Source of the DNA: Taklimakanibacter sp050251035
GTDB taxonomy: Bacteria > Pseudomonadota > Alphaproteobacteria > Rhizobiales > Aestuariivirgaceae
Direction: 5' to 3'
Assembly (NCBI GenBank): GCA_050251035.1
Contig: JBFWNN010000025.1
Span: forward strand, 11,374 to 75,373
Length of the DNA stretch: 64,000 nucleotides
The stretch's first letter is position 1. Each line of letters starts with the position of its first letter. Under the pieces are notes generated by a model. The model was given only the letters and a program-made list of their open reading frames with translations. It searched no databases and was not told the DNA's origin. The translations under genes were made by a program, and so were the position numbers. Positions 43,160 through 52,037 of this stretch are shown piece after piece.

Positions 43160-43915
43160 TTGACTACCAGACTGTCCGTCAATGTGAATGCCATCGCCTT
43201 CCTGCGCAACCGGCGCAATCTGCCCTGGCCCAGCGTCGAGGGGCTGGGGCGCATCGCCCTGCAGGCCGGCGCCTATGGGCTCACCGTGCATCCAAGGCCC
43301 GACGAGCGGCATATCCGCAAGAGCGATGTCGGAACCTTGCGCGACATGATCCGCAAGGACTTTCCGGGGCGGGAATACAACATCGAAGGCTATCCCGACG
43401 CCCAGTTCATCAAGCTGGTGAAAGAGGCGAAGCCCGACCAGGTGACGCTGGTGCCCGACGATATCGGGCAGGCGACGTCCGATCACGGCTGGGACATCGA
43501 AGCGCACAGGAGCTTCCTCACCGATGTCATCGGTGAGTTCAAAGCCAGCCGGCTCAGGGTGTCGCTGTTCGTCAATGCCGAACCCGATCTGCCGCGTCTC
43601 GCCAGTGAAGTCGGCGCCGACCGCGTCGAGATCTATACCGGCCCCTATGGCGGTGCCTTCGAGAAGGGTTCGATGGAGCGTGAATTCCGCAAGGTGGTCG
43701 AGACCGGCAAGGCGGCGGAGAAGGCCGGCGTCGGCCTCAATGCCGGGCACGACCTCACGCGCGAGAACCTGCCGCGCCTGGTGGCGGCCCTGCCCAATCT
43801 GCTCGAAGTCTCGATCGGCCATGCGATCACCTCCGATGCGCTGATGTTCGGCATGGCGGAAACCGTCCGTCTCTTCCGCACGGCCTGCGGCGATTTGAGA
43901 AGCGAAGCCGCATGA
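43160..43915 (+). CDS. pdxJ: Pyridoxine 5'-phosphate synthase
   Basis: Condenses 1-deoxyxylulose 5-phosphate with 3-amino-2-oxopropyl phosphate to make pyridoxine phosphate. The 251-residue product begins LTTRLSVNVNAIAFLRNRRN, with the first active-site loop, then GLTVHPRPDERHI (His, near residue 50), EYNIEGYPD (Glu), VEIYTGPYG and NAGHDLTREN (His). These match PdxJ. I chose the TTG at 43160, which has GAGGTG upstream; an ATG 18 codons earlier is less likely. A candidate -35 TTGACT lies at 43106. Confidence 0.92.
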   Translation: MTTRLSVNVNAIAFLRNRRNLPWPSVEGLGRIALQAGAYGLTVHPRPDERHIRKSDVGTLRDMIRKDFPGREYNIEGYPDAQFIKLVKEAKPDQVTLVPDDIGQATSDHGWDIEAHRSFLTDVIGEFKASRLRVSLFVNAEPDLPRLASEVGADRVEIYTGPYGGAFEKGSMEREFRKVVETGKAAEKAGVGLNAGHDLTRENLPRLVAALPNLLEVSIGHAITSDALMFGMAETVRLFRTACGDLRSEAA

Positions 43916-43951
43916 AATAATGTCGGCGGCGGCATTCCGGGGAATACATCC

Positions 43952-44584
43952 ATGACAGCCAGCCTGATCACGCTCGTGACCATCGGTTTCGTGCAACTGC
44001 TGGCGGTCATCAGCCCGGGCCCGAGCTTCCTCATCACGGCGCAGACCGCCGTGGCGCGATCGCGCCTCGACGGCATCAAGATCGCGCTCGGGCTCGGCGC
44101 CGGCACCTTCGTCTGGTCGACTGCGGCGCTGCTCGGTCTCAATGCGTTGTTCCGGCTGCATCACTGGCTGTTCGTCGGCATGAAGATCGCGGGCGCGCTC
44201 TTCCTCCTGTGGATCGCCATCCAGATCTTCCGCCATGCCAAGGCGCCCATCGAGATGAGCAAGGGCAATGGCGAGGCGGCGAAGCGCAATCCGTTCGTGC
44301 GCGGTTTCCTCACCCAGATCTCCAATCCCAAGGTCGCCGTCTTCTTCGGCTCGATCTTCGTCGCCATGCTGCCGCAGGACGTGCCGGCCTGGATGGTCGT
44401 CGCGCTCATCGCGATCGTCACCGCCAATGAGGTTGTCTGGTACACGCTGGTGGCCCTGTGCTTCGGCTCCGGCCCGGTGCGACGCTTTTATCTCGGCGCC
44501 AAGGCCTGGATCGACCGGGTCACCGGCCTGTTCCTGGGCGCCTTGAGCCTCCGGCTGCTCCTGCGCGCCGGCGATACCGCTTGA
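43952..44584 (+). CDS. LysE-family amino acid exporter
   Basis: A 210-residue inner-membrane protein with about six hydrophobic segments. The family's N-terminal motif is AVISPGPSFLITAQTAVARSR (near residues 18-38), and RGFLTQISNPKVAVFFGSIF (residues about 115-134) is the second conserved block. LysE/RhtB proteins export amino acids or their derivatives. It starts 36 bases after pdxJ and may share its transcript. The substrate is unknown. Confidence 0.9.
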   Translation: MTASLITLVTIGFVQLLAVISPGPSFLITAQTAVARSRLDGIKIALGLGAGTFVWSTAALLGLNALFRLHHWLFVGMKIAGALFLLWIAIQIFRHAKAPIEMSKGNGEAAKRNPFVRGFLTQISNPKVAVFFGSIFVAMLPQDVPAWMVVALIAIVTANEVVWYTLVALCFGSGPVRRFYLGAKAWIDRVTGLFLGALSLRLLLRAGDTA

Positions 44585-44694
44585 CTGTAAAATAACTAAT
44601 TATATCAGCTGCTTATAGGCGTATTTCCGGGCGGAATGGATCGGCCGGCGACGCGTATATGGGGGGCGCGAGGGGCTTCCGGAAAGGAAGCACC

Positions 44695-44886
44695 ATGCAC
44701 AGGGCAAAGACAGTCGATGGGGTGACCGCGGGTGTGGTTTTCAGGCTGACGCGGCGCATCCACAGGCTCAAGGCGCAGGGCCGGACCGGCCATGACCTCA
44801 CGGCGCTCAACGACCACCTGCTGCGCGATCTCGGCGTCATGCGCGTCGATATCGACCATGTGGTCAACGGCAGGCGGCGGCCTTGA
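44695..44886 (+). CDS. DUF1127 small protein (63 aa)
   Basis: Ends in LTALNDHLLRDLGVMRVDID, the arginine- and aspartate-containing DUF1127 motif (residues about 37-56), preceded by a basic helix RLTRRIHRLKAQGRTGHDLT. Some short DUF1127 proteins in alphaproteobacteria bind RNA and affect phosphate and stress responses. The ATG at 44695 has GGAAG upstream. An AT-rich stretch at 44590-44630 may hold its promoter. Confidence 0.82.
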   Translation: MHRAKTVDGVTAGVVFRLTRRIHRLKAQGRTGHDLTALNDHLLRDLGVMRVDIDHVVNGRRRP

Positions 44887-44994
44887 TCAAACCGGCATTG
44901 CCTGACCTGCGCTCGGCCTCTATTGGCTTCGGCATAACAGCGGACGCGCTTCTCCCCAGCATGACGGAAATGGCGAGGTTCATCTGCCTGAGCC

Positions 44995-46218
44995 ATGGAG
45001 ACGCGCGCGGTGAAGCCGCTCGACATAGCGATAGCAGGATGCGGACCGGCGGGCCTCGCCGCGGCGTTGGCACTCGCCCGGACCGGCCATAGGATATGCC
45101 TCTTCGACCAGTTCGATGCGCCGCGGCCGGTGGGCTCGGGGCTCATGATGCAACCCGCTGGCCTCGCCGCGCTCGACTGGCTGGGCCTCGGCGACAATCT
45201 GCGCCAACTGGGAGCGCCCATCGATCGCTTGTTCGGGCGCGAGGTCCGGTCCGGCCGCGTCGTCCTCGATGTGCGCTACCAGGCGCTGGGCAACGGCAAA
45301 AGGGGTCTCGCGGTGCATCGCGCGGCGCTGTTCTCGGTTCTTTTCGATGCGGTCGGGGCGGCGGACATCGCCGTCGAAACCAAGGTGAAGATCGGCGCGA
45401 TCGATCGCGCCTCAGGACGGCGCCCGGCGCTGATCGCCGGCGGGGGACGGCGCTTCGGGCCCTTCGATCTCGTCATCGACGCGCTCGGCAGCCGGTCACC
45501 CCTCATCGGTGAAGCGGCCGCGCCGGCCACGCGCCGGACCCTCGCCTATGGGGCATTGTGGACGACACTGCCCTGGGTCGCCGGCGCCTTCGATGAGCGG
45601 GCGCTCGAGCAGCGTTATGACAAGGCATCCGTCATGATCGGGGTGCTGCCGGTCGGGAAGCGTTTCAGCGGCGACGGCCCGCAATCGACCTTCTTCTGGA
45701 GCTTGAAGACAGAGGACCATGCGCGCTGGCGGGCGGAAGGGCTCGCCCGCTGGCGCGACGAGGTCGCGCGCCTGTGGCCGGCGGCCGATGCGCTCGTCGC
45801 CCATATCAACGACCCCGATCAGATGGTGCTCGCCTCCTATGGCCATCACACGCTGCCTCTGCCGTTCGGCGACCGCATCGTCTTCGTCGGCGACAGCGCC
45901 CATTCGACCAGCCCGCAATTGGGGCAGGGGGCCAATATGGCGCTCCTCGATGTGCGGGCCCTGGCGCTCGCTCTGGAGCGATCGGCGACGGTCGCGGAGG
46001 CGCTTGCGCTCTATGCCAAAGCGCGGCGGCTGCATGTCCGGCTCTATCAGCTCATGAGCTTGATATTCACGCCCTTCTACCAGTCGGACAGCCATCTCCT
46101 CCCTGTCCTCAGGGACTGGCTCGCGGCGCCGGCGAGCCGGGTGCCGCCCATGGCGCGAGGGCTCGCCCGCATCGTCTCGGGGGAGGTCGGGCTCGGCCCG
46201 GAATTGCGAGTCGTTTGA
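44995..46218 (+). CDS. FAD-dependent monooxygenase (PHBH-like)
   Basis: A 407-residue flavoprotein. The Rossmann motif is DIAIAGCGPAGLAAALALAR (near residue 10), and the C-terminal FAD motif is GDSAHSTSPQLGQGANMALLD (near residue 302), the marker of group A aromatic hydroxylases. It is predicted to hydroxylate an aromatic or isoprenoid substrate using NAD(P)H and oxygen. A GTG start at 45010, with GGAG nine bases upstream, is an alternative to the ATG at 44995. No pathway genes are next to it. Confidence 0.87.
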   Translation: METRAVKPLDIAIAGCGPAGLAAALALARTGHRICLFDQFDAPRPVGSGLMMQPAGLAALDWLGLGDNLRQLGAPIDRLFGREVRSGRVVLDVRYQALGNGKRGLAVHRAALFSVLFDAVGAADIAVETKVKIGAIDRASGRRPALIAGGGRRFGPFDLVIDALGSRSPLIGEAAAPATRRTLAYGALWTTLPWVAGAFDERALEQRYDKASVMIGVLPVGKRFSGDGPQSTFFWSLKTEDHARWRAEGLARWRDEVARLWPAADALVAHINDPDQMVLASYGHHTLPLPFGDRIVFVGDSAHSTSPQLGQGANMALLDVRALALALERSATVAEALALYAKARRLHVRLYQLMSLIFTPFYQSDSHLLPVLRDWLAAPASRVPPMARGLARIVSGEVGLGPELRVV

Positions 46219-46299
46219 ATCGCTTGGCCGGGGCGGCTAAGGCCCTTTCTAGGCGGGCGAGCCTTTCCCGGGCGGGATTGACCCATGCGCCGAACGCGC

Positions 46300-46327
46300 T
46301 TGCCTTTGGGACACCGATCTCTATTGT
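46300..46327 (+). promoter_or_regulatory. Candidate promoter for ilvC
   Basis: TTGCCT and TATTGT lie 16 bases apart, with 60 bases to the ilvC ATG. Both boxes match consensus at four of six positions. No leader peptide or terminator was found here, unlike ilvB. Confidence 0.4.
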
Positions 46328-46387
46328 GCGCGCCGGTTTTGCGGGTTTGGTCCCGTGTCCTCAATTTGTCAGCGAGAGGGAAGTCTC

Positions 46388-47407
46388 ATGCGCGTTTACT
46401 ATGACCGGGATGCCGACGTTAATCTGATCAAGGGCAAGAAGGTCGTCATCGTCGGCTATGGCAGCCAGGGCCGGGCGCATGCCCTCAATCTCAAGGATTC
46501 GGGCGCCAAGAACCTCGCCGTGGCGCTCCGCCCGGGATCGGCCACCGCCAAGAAGGCCGAGGCCGACGGCCTCAAGGTCATGACGGTCGCCGAGGCCGCC
46601 AAATGGGCCGACCTCATGATGATGGCGACCCCGGACGAGCTCCAGGCCGATATCTGGAGAGACGAGATCGCCGGCAATATCCGCGACGGTGCGGCGATCG
46701 CCTTCGCCCATGGCCTCAACATCCATTTCAACCTGATCGAACCCAAGAAGACGATCGACGTCCTGATGATCGCTCCCAAGGGCCCCGGCCACACGGTGCG
46801 CGGCGAATATCAGAAGGGCGGCGGCGTGCCCTGCCTCATCGCCATCCACCAGGATGCCTCGGGCAATGCCCACGACCTGGCGCTGTCCTATGCCTCGGCG
46901 ATCGGTGGCGGCCGTTCCGGCATCATCGAGACGACCTTCAAGGAAGAATGCGAAACCGACCTGTTCGGCGAGCAGGTGGTGCTCTGCGGCGGCCTGGTCG
47001 AATTGATCCGCGGCGGCTTCGAGACGCTGGTCGAGGCGGGCTACGCCCCGGAAATGGCCTATTTCGAGTGCCTGCACGAGGTCAAGCTGATCGTCGACCT
47101 CATCTATGAAGGCGGCATCGCCAACATGAACTACTCGATCTCCAACACCGCCGAGTTCGGCGAATATGCGACGGGCCCCCGCATCATCACCGACGAGACG
47201 AAGCAGGAGATGCGCCGTGTGCTGAAGGATATCCAGACCGGCAAGTTCACGTCCGAATGGATCCGCGAATGCAAGGCCGGCCAGCCGAGCTTCAAGGCCA
47301 TCCGCCGCGTCAATGACGCCCATCCGATCGAGGACGTGGGCGAGAAATTGCGCGCCATGATGCCGTGGATCGCCAAGAACAAGCTCGTCGACAAGACCCG
47401 GAACTGA
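46388..47407 (+). CDS. ilvC: Ketol-acid reductoisomerase
   Basis: Converts acetolactate to 2,3-dihydroxyisovalerate with NADPH and Mg2+, the second step of branched-chain amino acid synthesis. The 339-residue length is that of the short class I enzyme. The NADPH motif is VVIVGYGSQGRAHALNLKDS (near residues 19-38), GPGHTVRGEYQKGGGVPCLI lies in the middle, and the Mg ligands are in TDLFGEQVVLCGGLVELI and HEVKLIVDLIYEGG. AGGGAAG precedes the ATG. It lies about 10 kb from ilvBN. Confidence 0.97.
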   Translation: MRVYYDRDADVNLIKGKKVVIVGYGSQGRAHALNLKDSGAKNLAVALRPGSATAKKAEADGLKVMTVAEAAKWADLMMMATPDELQADIWRDEIAGNIRDGAAIAFAHGLNIHFNLIEPKKTIDVLMIAPKGPGHTVRGEYQKGGGVPCLIAIHQDASGNAHDLALSYASAIGGGRSGIIETTFKEECETDLFGEQVVLCGGLVELIRGGFETLVEAGYAPEMAYFECLHEVKLIVDLIYEGGIANMNYSISNTAEFGEYATGPRIITDETKQEMRRVLKDIQTGKFTSEWIRECKAGQPSFKAIRRVNDAHPIEDVGEKLRAMMPWIAKNKLVDKTRN

Positions 47408-47413
47408 CTCGAA

Positions 47414-47884
47414 ATGGACGCGCCGCCGCTTGTGATCAGGCCGGCGGCGCGCTCCGATGTCGAATTCCTGACTGGCCTCGCCATGCGTTCGAAAGCTTCG
47501 CATGGCTATGATGCGGCCTTCATGGCGCAGTGCCGCGAAGAACTGGCTGTTCATCCGCACACTCTGAGCCAGCGCGATGTGTGGCTGGCCGAGAAGGACG
47601 GCGCGATCATCGGCTTCTTCGCGCTCGAGCCGCCGGCGGACGGCGTCTGCGAGGTCAATCCGATCTTCGTCGAGCCCGATCTGCAGCAGGGCGGTGTGGG
47701 GCGTACGCTCTGGCGCAAGCTCGAGGAACGCACCCGGTTCGCCGGCGCAAGTGCGATCGGCCTCGATTCCGATCCCAATGCGGTCGGCTTTTACGAGAAG
47801 ATGGGGTGCCGGATCACCGGCTGGTCGCCGTCCGGCTCCATTCCCGGCCGCATGCTGCCGCGGATGGAGAAGAAGCTGGACTGA
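47414..47884 (+). CDS. GNAT-family N-acetyltransferase
   Basis: A 156-residue protein. VNPIFVEPDLQQGGVGRTLW (near residues 76-95) is the acetyl-CoA binding motif A, and IGLDSDPNAVGFYEKMGCRI the second conserved block. It starts six bases after ilvC and so probably shares its message. It begins MDAPPLVIRPAARSDVEFLT. The substrate is not known. Confidence 0.88.
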   Translation: MDAPPLVIRPAARSDVEFLTGLAMRSKASHGYDAAFMAQCREELAVHPHTLSQRDVWLAEKDGAIIGFFALEPPADGVCEVNPIFVEPDLQQGGVGRTLWRKLEERTRFAGASAIGLDSDPNAVGFYEKMGCRITGWSPSGSIPGRMLPRMEKKLD

Positions 47885-47962
47885 CGAGGGCCACGAGCGG
47901 TGTGGCTGATCGTAAAAAGAATGGTATTGCGGCAGCCCCGATAACGGGATTGAATTGCGCGC

Positions 47963-50137
47963 ATGCCCTTTCACCGCATCGGGTTCATCCTGTTTCTAGG
48001 CGCAGTTGTCGCCTTCGCCGTGCCGGCATGGGCTCAGACACAGCAGCCCCCTCCGCCCGAAAAAGTCGACCAGCTGATCAAGCTGCTGGCCGATCCTGCC
48101 GTCAAGGACTGGCTTGCCCGGCAGGTGCAGGCCACAAATCCGCCGGCCGGCGACGCTGCCGCCGGTGCCGGGCCTGCGGCCGATGCCCAGGCCATGGCGC
48201 CGTCCATGGTCTCGGTGGCGCTCCAGCGTATCAAGCAGCATCTCGAGCGCATTGCGATGGCATGGCCCGGGCTGCCGGCGAAATTTCAGCGCAGCCGTGA
48301 CATACTGATGGTTGAATTCGCCGACCGTGGCGTTGCCGGCATCGCTCTCCTCATAGCCTTCTTCATCGCCGTCGGCGTCGGCCTTGCCTATCTGGCCCTG
48401 CGGCTGACGCTGCCCTTGCGGCTGTGGACCATCGCTTTGCCGCGCGACACGCCCCAGGGGCGGGTGAAGAAGGTCGGTGGTCGGTTCCTTCTCGTGCTGA
48501 TCCTGGTGAGCGCCTTCATGCTCGGCAGCGCCGGCACATTCCTGATGTTCGAATGGCCGCCTTTGCTGCGCGAGATCGTGCTGGCCTATCTCACCGCGGC
48601 CATCGTGGTCTGGGCGGTGCGCATGTTCGCGCGTTTCGTCCTGCTGCCGCCAAATCTGCAAGTCGAGCATGCCCGCGAGGTGCGGGTCATGAATATCGAT
48701 GATGACCGCGCCGCTCACTGGTACCGTTGGATCGTCATTCTGGTGACGGTGTTTGCGCTGGTCGCCGCGACATTCAGCCTCCTGCCGACCTTCGGCTTCG
48801 GGGTGGATGATCTGCTGGCGCTGGCCGTGCCCGCTGACCTCGTGCTGCTGGCGCTCGGACTTGCCGCCGTGTGGCTCAGGCCTGCACCAGCGCCTTCGGC
48901 CGATGAACATCGCGGCCGCATCGGCGGCACCGCCGTGTCCTGGCTGCTGACCGCTTATTTTATCCTCCTGCTGGTGGTTCGCACCAGCGGCGCTTTCATC
49001 GTGTTCTGGTTTGCGGTCGCGGCCGTGGCGCTGCCTTTGGCTATCGTCCTGGCCCATCGCGCCGTCCATTATGTCTTGCGCTCGCCGACTGCCGAGAGCG
49101 GCGCCAAGCCGGTGCCCGCCGTTACCCTGGCGGTCATCGACCGCGGTATCCGCATGGCTCTTATCGTGCTGGCCGCCATCCTGCTGGCGCGCGCCTGGGG
49201 CTTCAACATGCACTCGATGGAGACCAGCGATCCGGCCGTCGCGTCGATTCTGCGCGGGGTTCTGAATGCGCTTGTCATCGCGCTCGCCGCCGATTTCGGC
49301 TGGAGCATCGTCAAGGCGCTGATCGAACGCAGACTCGGCGTCTCCCAGGCGCCGGCCGGCGACCAGATGCTCGATCCGCAGCAGGCGCGGCTCAGGACCC
49401 TTCTGCCGATCATCCAGAACATCATCTTCGCCATCATCGTCATCATGGCAATCTTGATGATCCTGTCCTCGATGGGCATCCAGATCGGGCCATTGATCGC
49501 CGGCGCCGGGGTCGTCGGCGTGGCCGTCGGCTTCGGGGCGCAGACGATCGTCAAGGATGTCATCTCGGGCGTCTTCTACCTGCTCGACGACGCGTTCCGG
49601 GTGGGCGAATACATTATCAGCGGGAAGTACATGGGCACGGTCGAGAGCTTCAGCCTGCGGTCGATCAAATTGCGCCATCATCGCGGGTCGCTGTTTACCG
49701 TCCCCTTCGGCGAGCTCGGGGCCGTGCAGAATCAGAGCCGCGACTGGGTGACCGACAAGTTCAACATCACTGTCGGCTACAACACGGATATCGACAAGGC
49801 GCGCAAGCTGATCAAGAAGATCGGACTGGACCTCGCCGCCGATCCGGAATTCGCTCCCTGGATCATAGAGTCCATCAAGATGCAGGGCGTGAAGGAATTC
49901 GGCGATTACGGCATCGTCCTGCGCATGAAGGTGACAACCAAGCCGGGGGGCGCCTTCGCGATGAAACGCAAGTTTTATCTGCAGGTCAACAAGGCGTTCA
50001 GAGAGAACGGCATCGAGCTGCCGGTCCCGACCGTGCATGTGCAGCAGGGTGGAGACAGCGCCGCGCCGGCCATTGCCCAGAGTCATCTGGAGGCCAGGAA
50101 GAAGGCCGCTGAGGCAGGGGGAGCTGGCGCGGACTGA
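47963..50137 (+). CDS. Large MscS-family mechanosensitive channel
   Basis: A 724-residue inner-membrane protein. A signal peptide (IGFILFLGAVVAFAVPAWAQ) and a helical periplasmic part are followed by about ten hydrophobic segments. The pore-lining helix and beta domain carry the MscS signature: GAGVVGVAVGFGAQTIVKDV (near residues 514-533), then LDDAFRVGEYI and VPFGELGAVQNQSRDW. A C-terminal domain follows. It protects against osmotic downshock. It is larger than MscS itself and resembles MscK/YbiO-type channels. Confidence 0.9.
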   Translation: MPFHRIGFILFLGAVVAFAVPAWAQTQQPPPPEKVDQLIKLLADPAVKDWLARQVQATNPPAGDAAAGAGPAADAQAMAPSMVSVALQRIKQHLERIAMAWPGLPAKFQRSRDILMVEFADRGVAGIALLIAFFIAVGVGLAYLALRLTLPLRLWTIALPRDTPQGRVKKVGGRFLLVLILVSAFMLGSAGTFLMFEWPPLLREIVLAYLTAAIVVWAVRMFARFVLLPPNLQVEHAREVRVMNIDDDRAAHWYRWIVILVTVFALVAATFSLLPTFGFGVDDLLALAVPADLVLLALGLAAVWLRPAPAPSADEHRGRIGGTAVSWLLTAYFILLLVVRTSGAFIVFWFAVAAVALPLAIVLAHRAVHYVLRSPTAESGAKPVPAVTLAVIDRGIRMALIVLAAILLARAWGFNMHSMETSDPAVASILRGVLNALVIALAADFGWSIVKALIERRLGVSQAPAGDQMLDPQQARLRTLLPIIQNIIFAIIVIMAILMILSSMGIQIGPLIAGAGVVGVAVGFGAQTIVKDVISGVFYLLDDAFRVGEYIISGKYMGTVESFSLRSIKLRHHRGSLFTVPFGELGAVQNQSRDWVTDKFNITVGYNTDIDKARKLIKKIGLDLAADPEFAPWIIESIKMQGVKEFGDYGIVLRMKVTTKPGGAFAMKRKFYLQVNKAFRENGIELPVPTVHVQQGGDSAAPAIAQSHLEARKKAAEAGGAGAD

Positions 50138-50149
50138 TCGGGAACGATA

Positions 50150-51001
50150 TCAGGCAGTACGATCGAGGAAGCTTTCGAGGCTCTCCGCATCGTGCCCGGT
50201 GAGCGTCCGGAAATCGCCGTTCACCGCGACCATTTCACCGGCGGCAGCGGCTTCCCCGAGACTCGCAATGGCCTCCACCACAAAAGGCGGAAATTTGGCG
50301 TTCTTGAGGATTCCAACGAAGACCGCGCGTGGCAGCTCGACGGCCTTCACATCCTTGTTCCAGCTCCGGGCAAGGATGTAAGCGATCTCGGCGGCACCGT
50401 AGGCTTCAGGACCGGTGATCTCGTAGATCGCATTGGCGGGCTGCGCGAGCAGGGCCGTTGCCGCGGCGAAGGCAATGTCCTGGCGCGGGATGTAAGCGAC
50501 CTTGCCCTTGCCGCCATAGACGCCGAGCGTGCCGGTCTCCTTCGCATGAGCGATCGTGTTCGCCAGGTTTTCGGCATATTGATTGTTGCGCAGCACAGTA
50601 TAGGCCAGACCCGAGCTCTTGATATAGGCCTCGGTCTCGGCATGGATCCTGGCGAAAGTGAAGCGGCTCTTCGACGCGGCGTTGGTGAAGCTCGTATAGA
50701 CGATGCTTTCAAGGCCTGCTGCCTTGGCGGCATCGATGGCAGCCTTGTGCTGGCGGATGCGCTCGTCCACCGCAGTGTCGCCAGAGATCAGAAGCAGGTG
50801 CTGGTGGTCCTGCAGCGCATCGCGCATGGATTGCGGATCGTCGAAATCGAAGGCGGCCGTCCTGAAACCTCGGCTTCCAAGGCCGGCGAGCTTGCCGGGA
50901 TCACGCGAGCCGAGGGTCGTTTGGCCCGCAGCGCCCTGTTTAGCCACTTCGCCCGCCACAAGCTGGCCCAGCCGTCCGGACGCACCGGTCACGAAATACA
51001 T
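50150..51001 (-). CDS. NmrA-like NAD(P)H-binding oxidoreductase, QorB type
   Basis: A 283-residue Rossmann-fold protein. The cofactor motif is MYFVTGASGRLGQLVAGEV at the N terminus, with LGSRDPGKLAGLGSRG after it, and VYTSFTNAASKSRFTFARIH in the middle. This is the pattern of the QorB/NmrA-like family, atypical SDRs that reduce quinones or sense NADPH. Its start faces an HxlR-family regulator, the usual arrangement for qorB and its regulator. Confidence 0.85.
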   Translation of the reverse strand: MYFVTGASGRLGQLVAGEVAKQGAAGQTTLGSRDPGKLAGLGSRGFRTAAFDFDDPQSMRDALQDHQHLLLISGDTAVDERIRQHKAAIDAAKAAGLESIVYTSFTNAASKSRFTFARIHAETEAYIKSSGLAYTVLRNNQYAENLANTIAHAKETGTLGVYGGKGKVAYIPRQDIAFAAATALLAQPANAIYEITGPEAYGAAEIAYILARSWNKDVKAVELPRAVFVGILKNAKFPPFVVEAIASLGEAAAAGEMVAVNGDFRTLTGHDAESLESFLDRTA

Positions 51002-51033
51002 GGAAATCTCCGCTGTCTTTCTCTATCAAGTCA

Positions 51034-51048
51034 GTCTCTTTTTGAGAC
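51034..51048. promoter_or_regulatory. Inverted repeat in the qorB-like/hxlR gap
   Basis: GTCTC and GAGAC flank five T. The site lies 33 bases upstream of the oxidoreductase start and within the 126-bp divergent gap. It may be the binding site of the HxlR-type regulator; the short arms make this uncertain. Confidence 0.35.
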
Positions 51049-51127
51049 CAGGGTTCAAATAGGGTGTTCCGCGGGTGCGCAAAAGACGGCACTTTCGGCG
51101 CGCCTGGTTATGTGGAGGTAACCACCC

Positions 51128-51553
51128 ATGCGATCGCTCGACGGCGTCGTCCGCTTTCCGCCCATGCCGCCCTCGGCGGGCGACGCCATGCTGGCCAAAT
51201 GTCCGGTGCGCGACGTGCTCGACCGCATCGGCGACAAATGGAGCGTGCTGATCCTCAAGAACCTGGAGGACGGGCCGCGCCGCTTTGGAGCGCTCAAGCG
51301 CATGATCGGCGATATCTCGCAGCGCATGCTGACCCAGACCCTGCGCGACCTGCAGCGCGACGGGCTCATTCTGCGCACCGTCTATCCGACCGTGCCGCCC
51401 TCGGTCGACTACCGCCTGACCCGGCTCGGCCTGTCGCTCATGGACCCGCTCGAGCAGCTGGTGCACTGGTCGGACCGCAACCATGCGAAGGTGCGCAAAG
51501 CGCGCGTCGCCTTCGACCGCAACACGCCTGGAGGCACCAATGTCCGGCAGTGA
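51128..51553 (+). CDS. HxlR-family transcriptional regulator
   Basis: A 141-residue winged-helix protein. The family begins with a conserved cysteine and helix in KCPVRDVLDRIGDKWSVLI (near residues 25-43), followed by RRFGALKRMIGDISQRMLTQ and TLRDLQRDGLILRTVYPTVPP, the recognition helix and wing. The Cys near the N terminus can sense oxidants or electrophiles in relatives. It is divergent from the oxidoreductase and overlaps the next gene by 14 bases. Confidence 0.93.
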   Translation: MRSLDGVVRFPPMPPSAGDAMLAKCPVRDVLDRIGDKWSVLILKNLEDGPRRFGALKRMIGDISQRMLTQTLRDLQRDGLILRTVYPTVPPSVDYRLTRLGLSLMDPLEQLVHWSDRNHAKVRKARVAFDRNTPGGTNVRQ

Positions 51554-52037
51554 CGATCTCGACCGGCTGGCGCTGCAGGAGCAGCGGCTGCGCTTCACGA
51601 GCTTCAACGAAGCGACGGCCTGGGAGATCGGCACGCGGCTCAGGGCGCTTGCCGAGGCCCGCAAGCTGCCGATCGTCATCGATGTCCGCCTCGCCAACCG
51701 GCAACTCTTTTATGCAGCACTCGCCGGCAGCACGCCCGACAATCCCGAATGGGTGCGGCGCAAGAGCAATGTGGTGCTGCGCTATCTCAAGAGCTCCTAC
51801 CGGGTCGGACGCGAGCTTGCGGCCAAGAACGACACGCTCGATCAGCATCGCGGCGTCTCAGCCCTGGATTACGCGCCGCATGGTGGCAGCTTTCCCATCC
51901 ATGTCGAGGGGACGGGCATCATCGGCGCCATAACGGTCTCCGGCCTGCCGCAGCGCGAGGACCACAGTCTGGTGGTGGAGGCGCTGGCGGCGTTCCTCGG
52001 TCAGCCGCTCGACGGACTGGCGCTCGCGCCGGAGTGA
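51540..52037 (+). CDS. UPF0303 / HbpS-like heme-degrading domain protein
   Basis: A 165-residue protein with RKLPIVIDVRLANRQLFYAA in the first third and GTGIIGAITVSGLPQREDHS near the end, the hallmarks of UPF0303, an HbpS-like fold. Related proteins bind heme or small oxidised ligands, but the function of this group is unproved. The start at 51540 lies in the last codons of hxlR with GGAGG upstream. Its last 37 bases overlap the end of the FUSC gene on the other strand. Confidence 0.8.
   Translation: MSGSDDLDRLALQEQRLRFTSFNEATAWEIGTRLRALAEARKLPIVIDVRLANRQLFYAALAGSTPDNPEWVRRKSNVVLRYLKSSYRVGRELAAKNDTLDQHRGVSALDYAPHGGSFPIHVEGTGIIGAITVSGLPQREDHSLVVEALAAFLGQPLDGLALAPE

Noticed and set aside
44883..45092. 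A 69-codon frame between DUF1127 and the FAD monooxygenase
   Set aside because: No start signal; it overlaps the Rossmann motif of the monooxygenase in another frame.
46219..46387. A possible leader peptide or attenuator before ilvC
   Set aside because: I looked for a short frame rich in Leu, Val or Ile followed by a T-tailed hairpin, as before ilvB, and found neither.
47996..50086. A 696-codon minus-strand frame opposite the MscS-type gene
   Set aside because: Very rich in His, Asp and Gln, as expected opposite a hydrophobic membrane protein; no family support.
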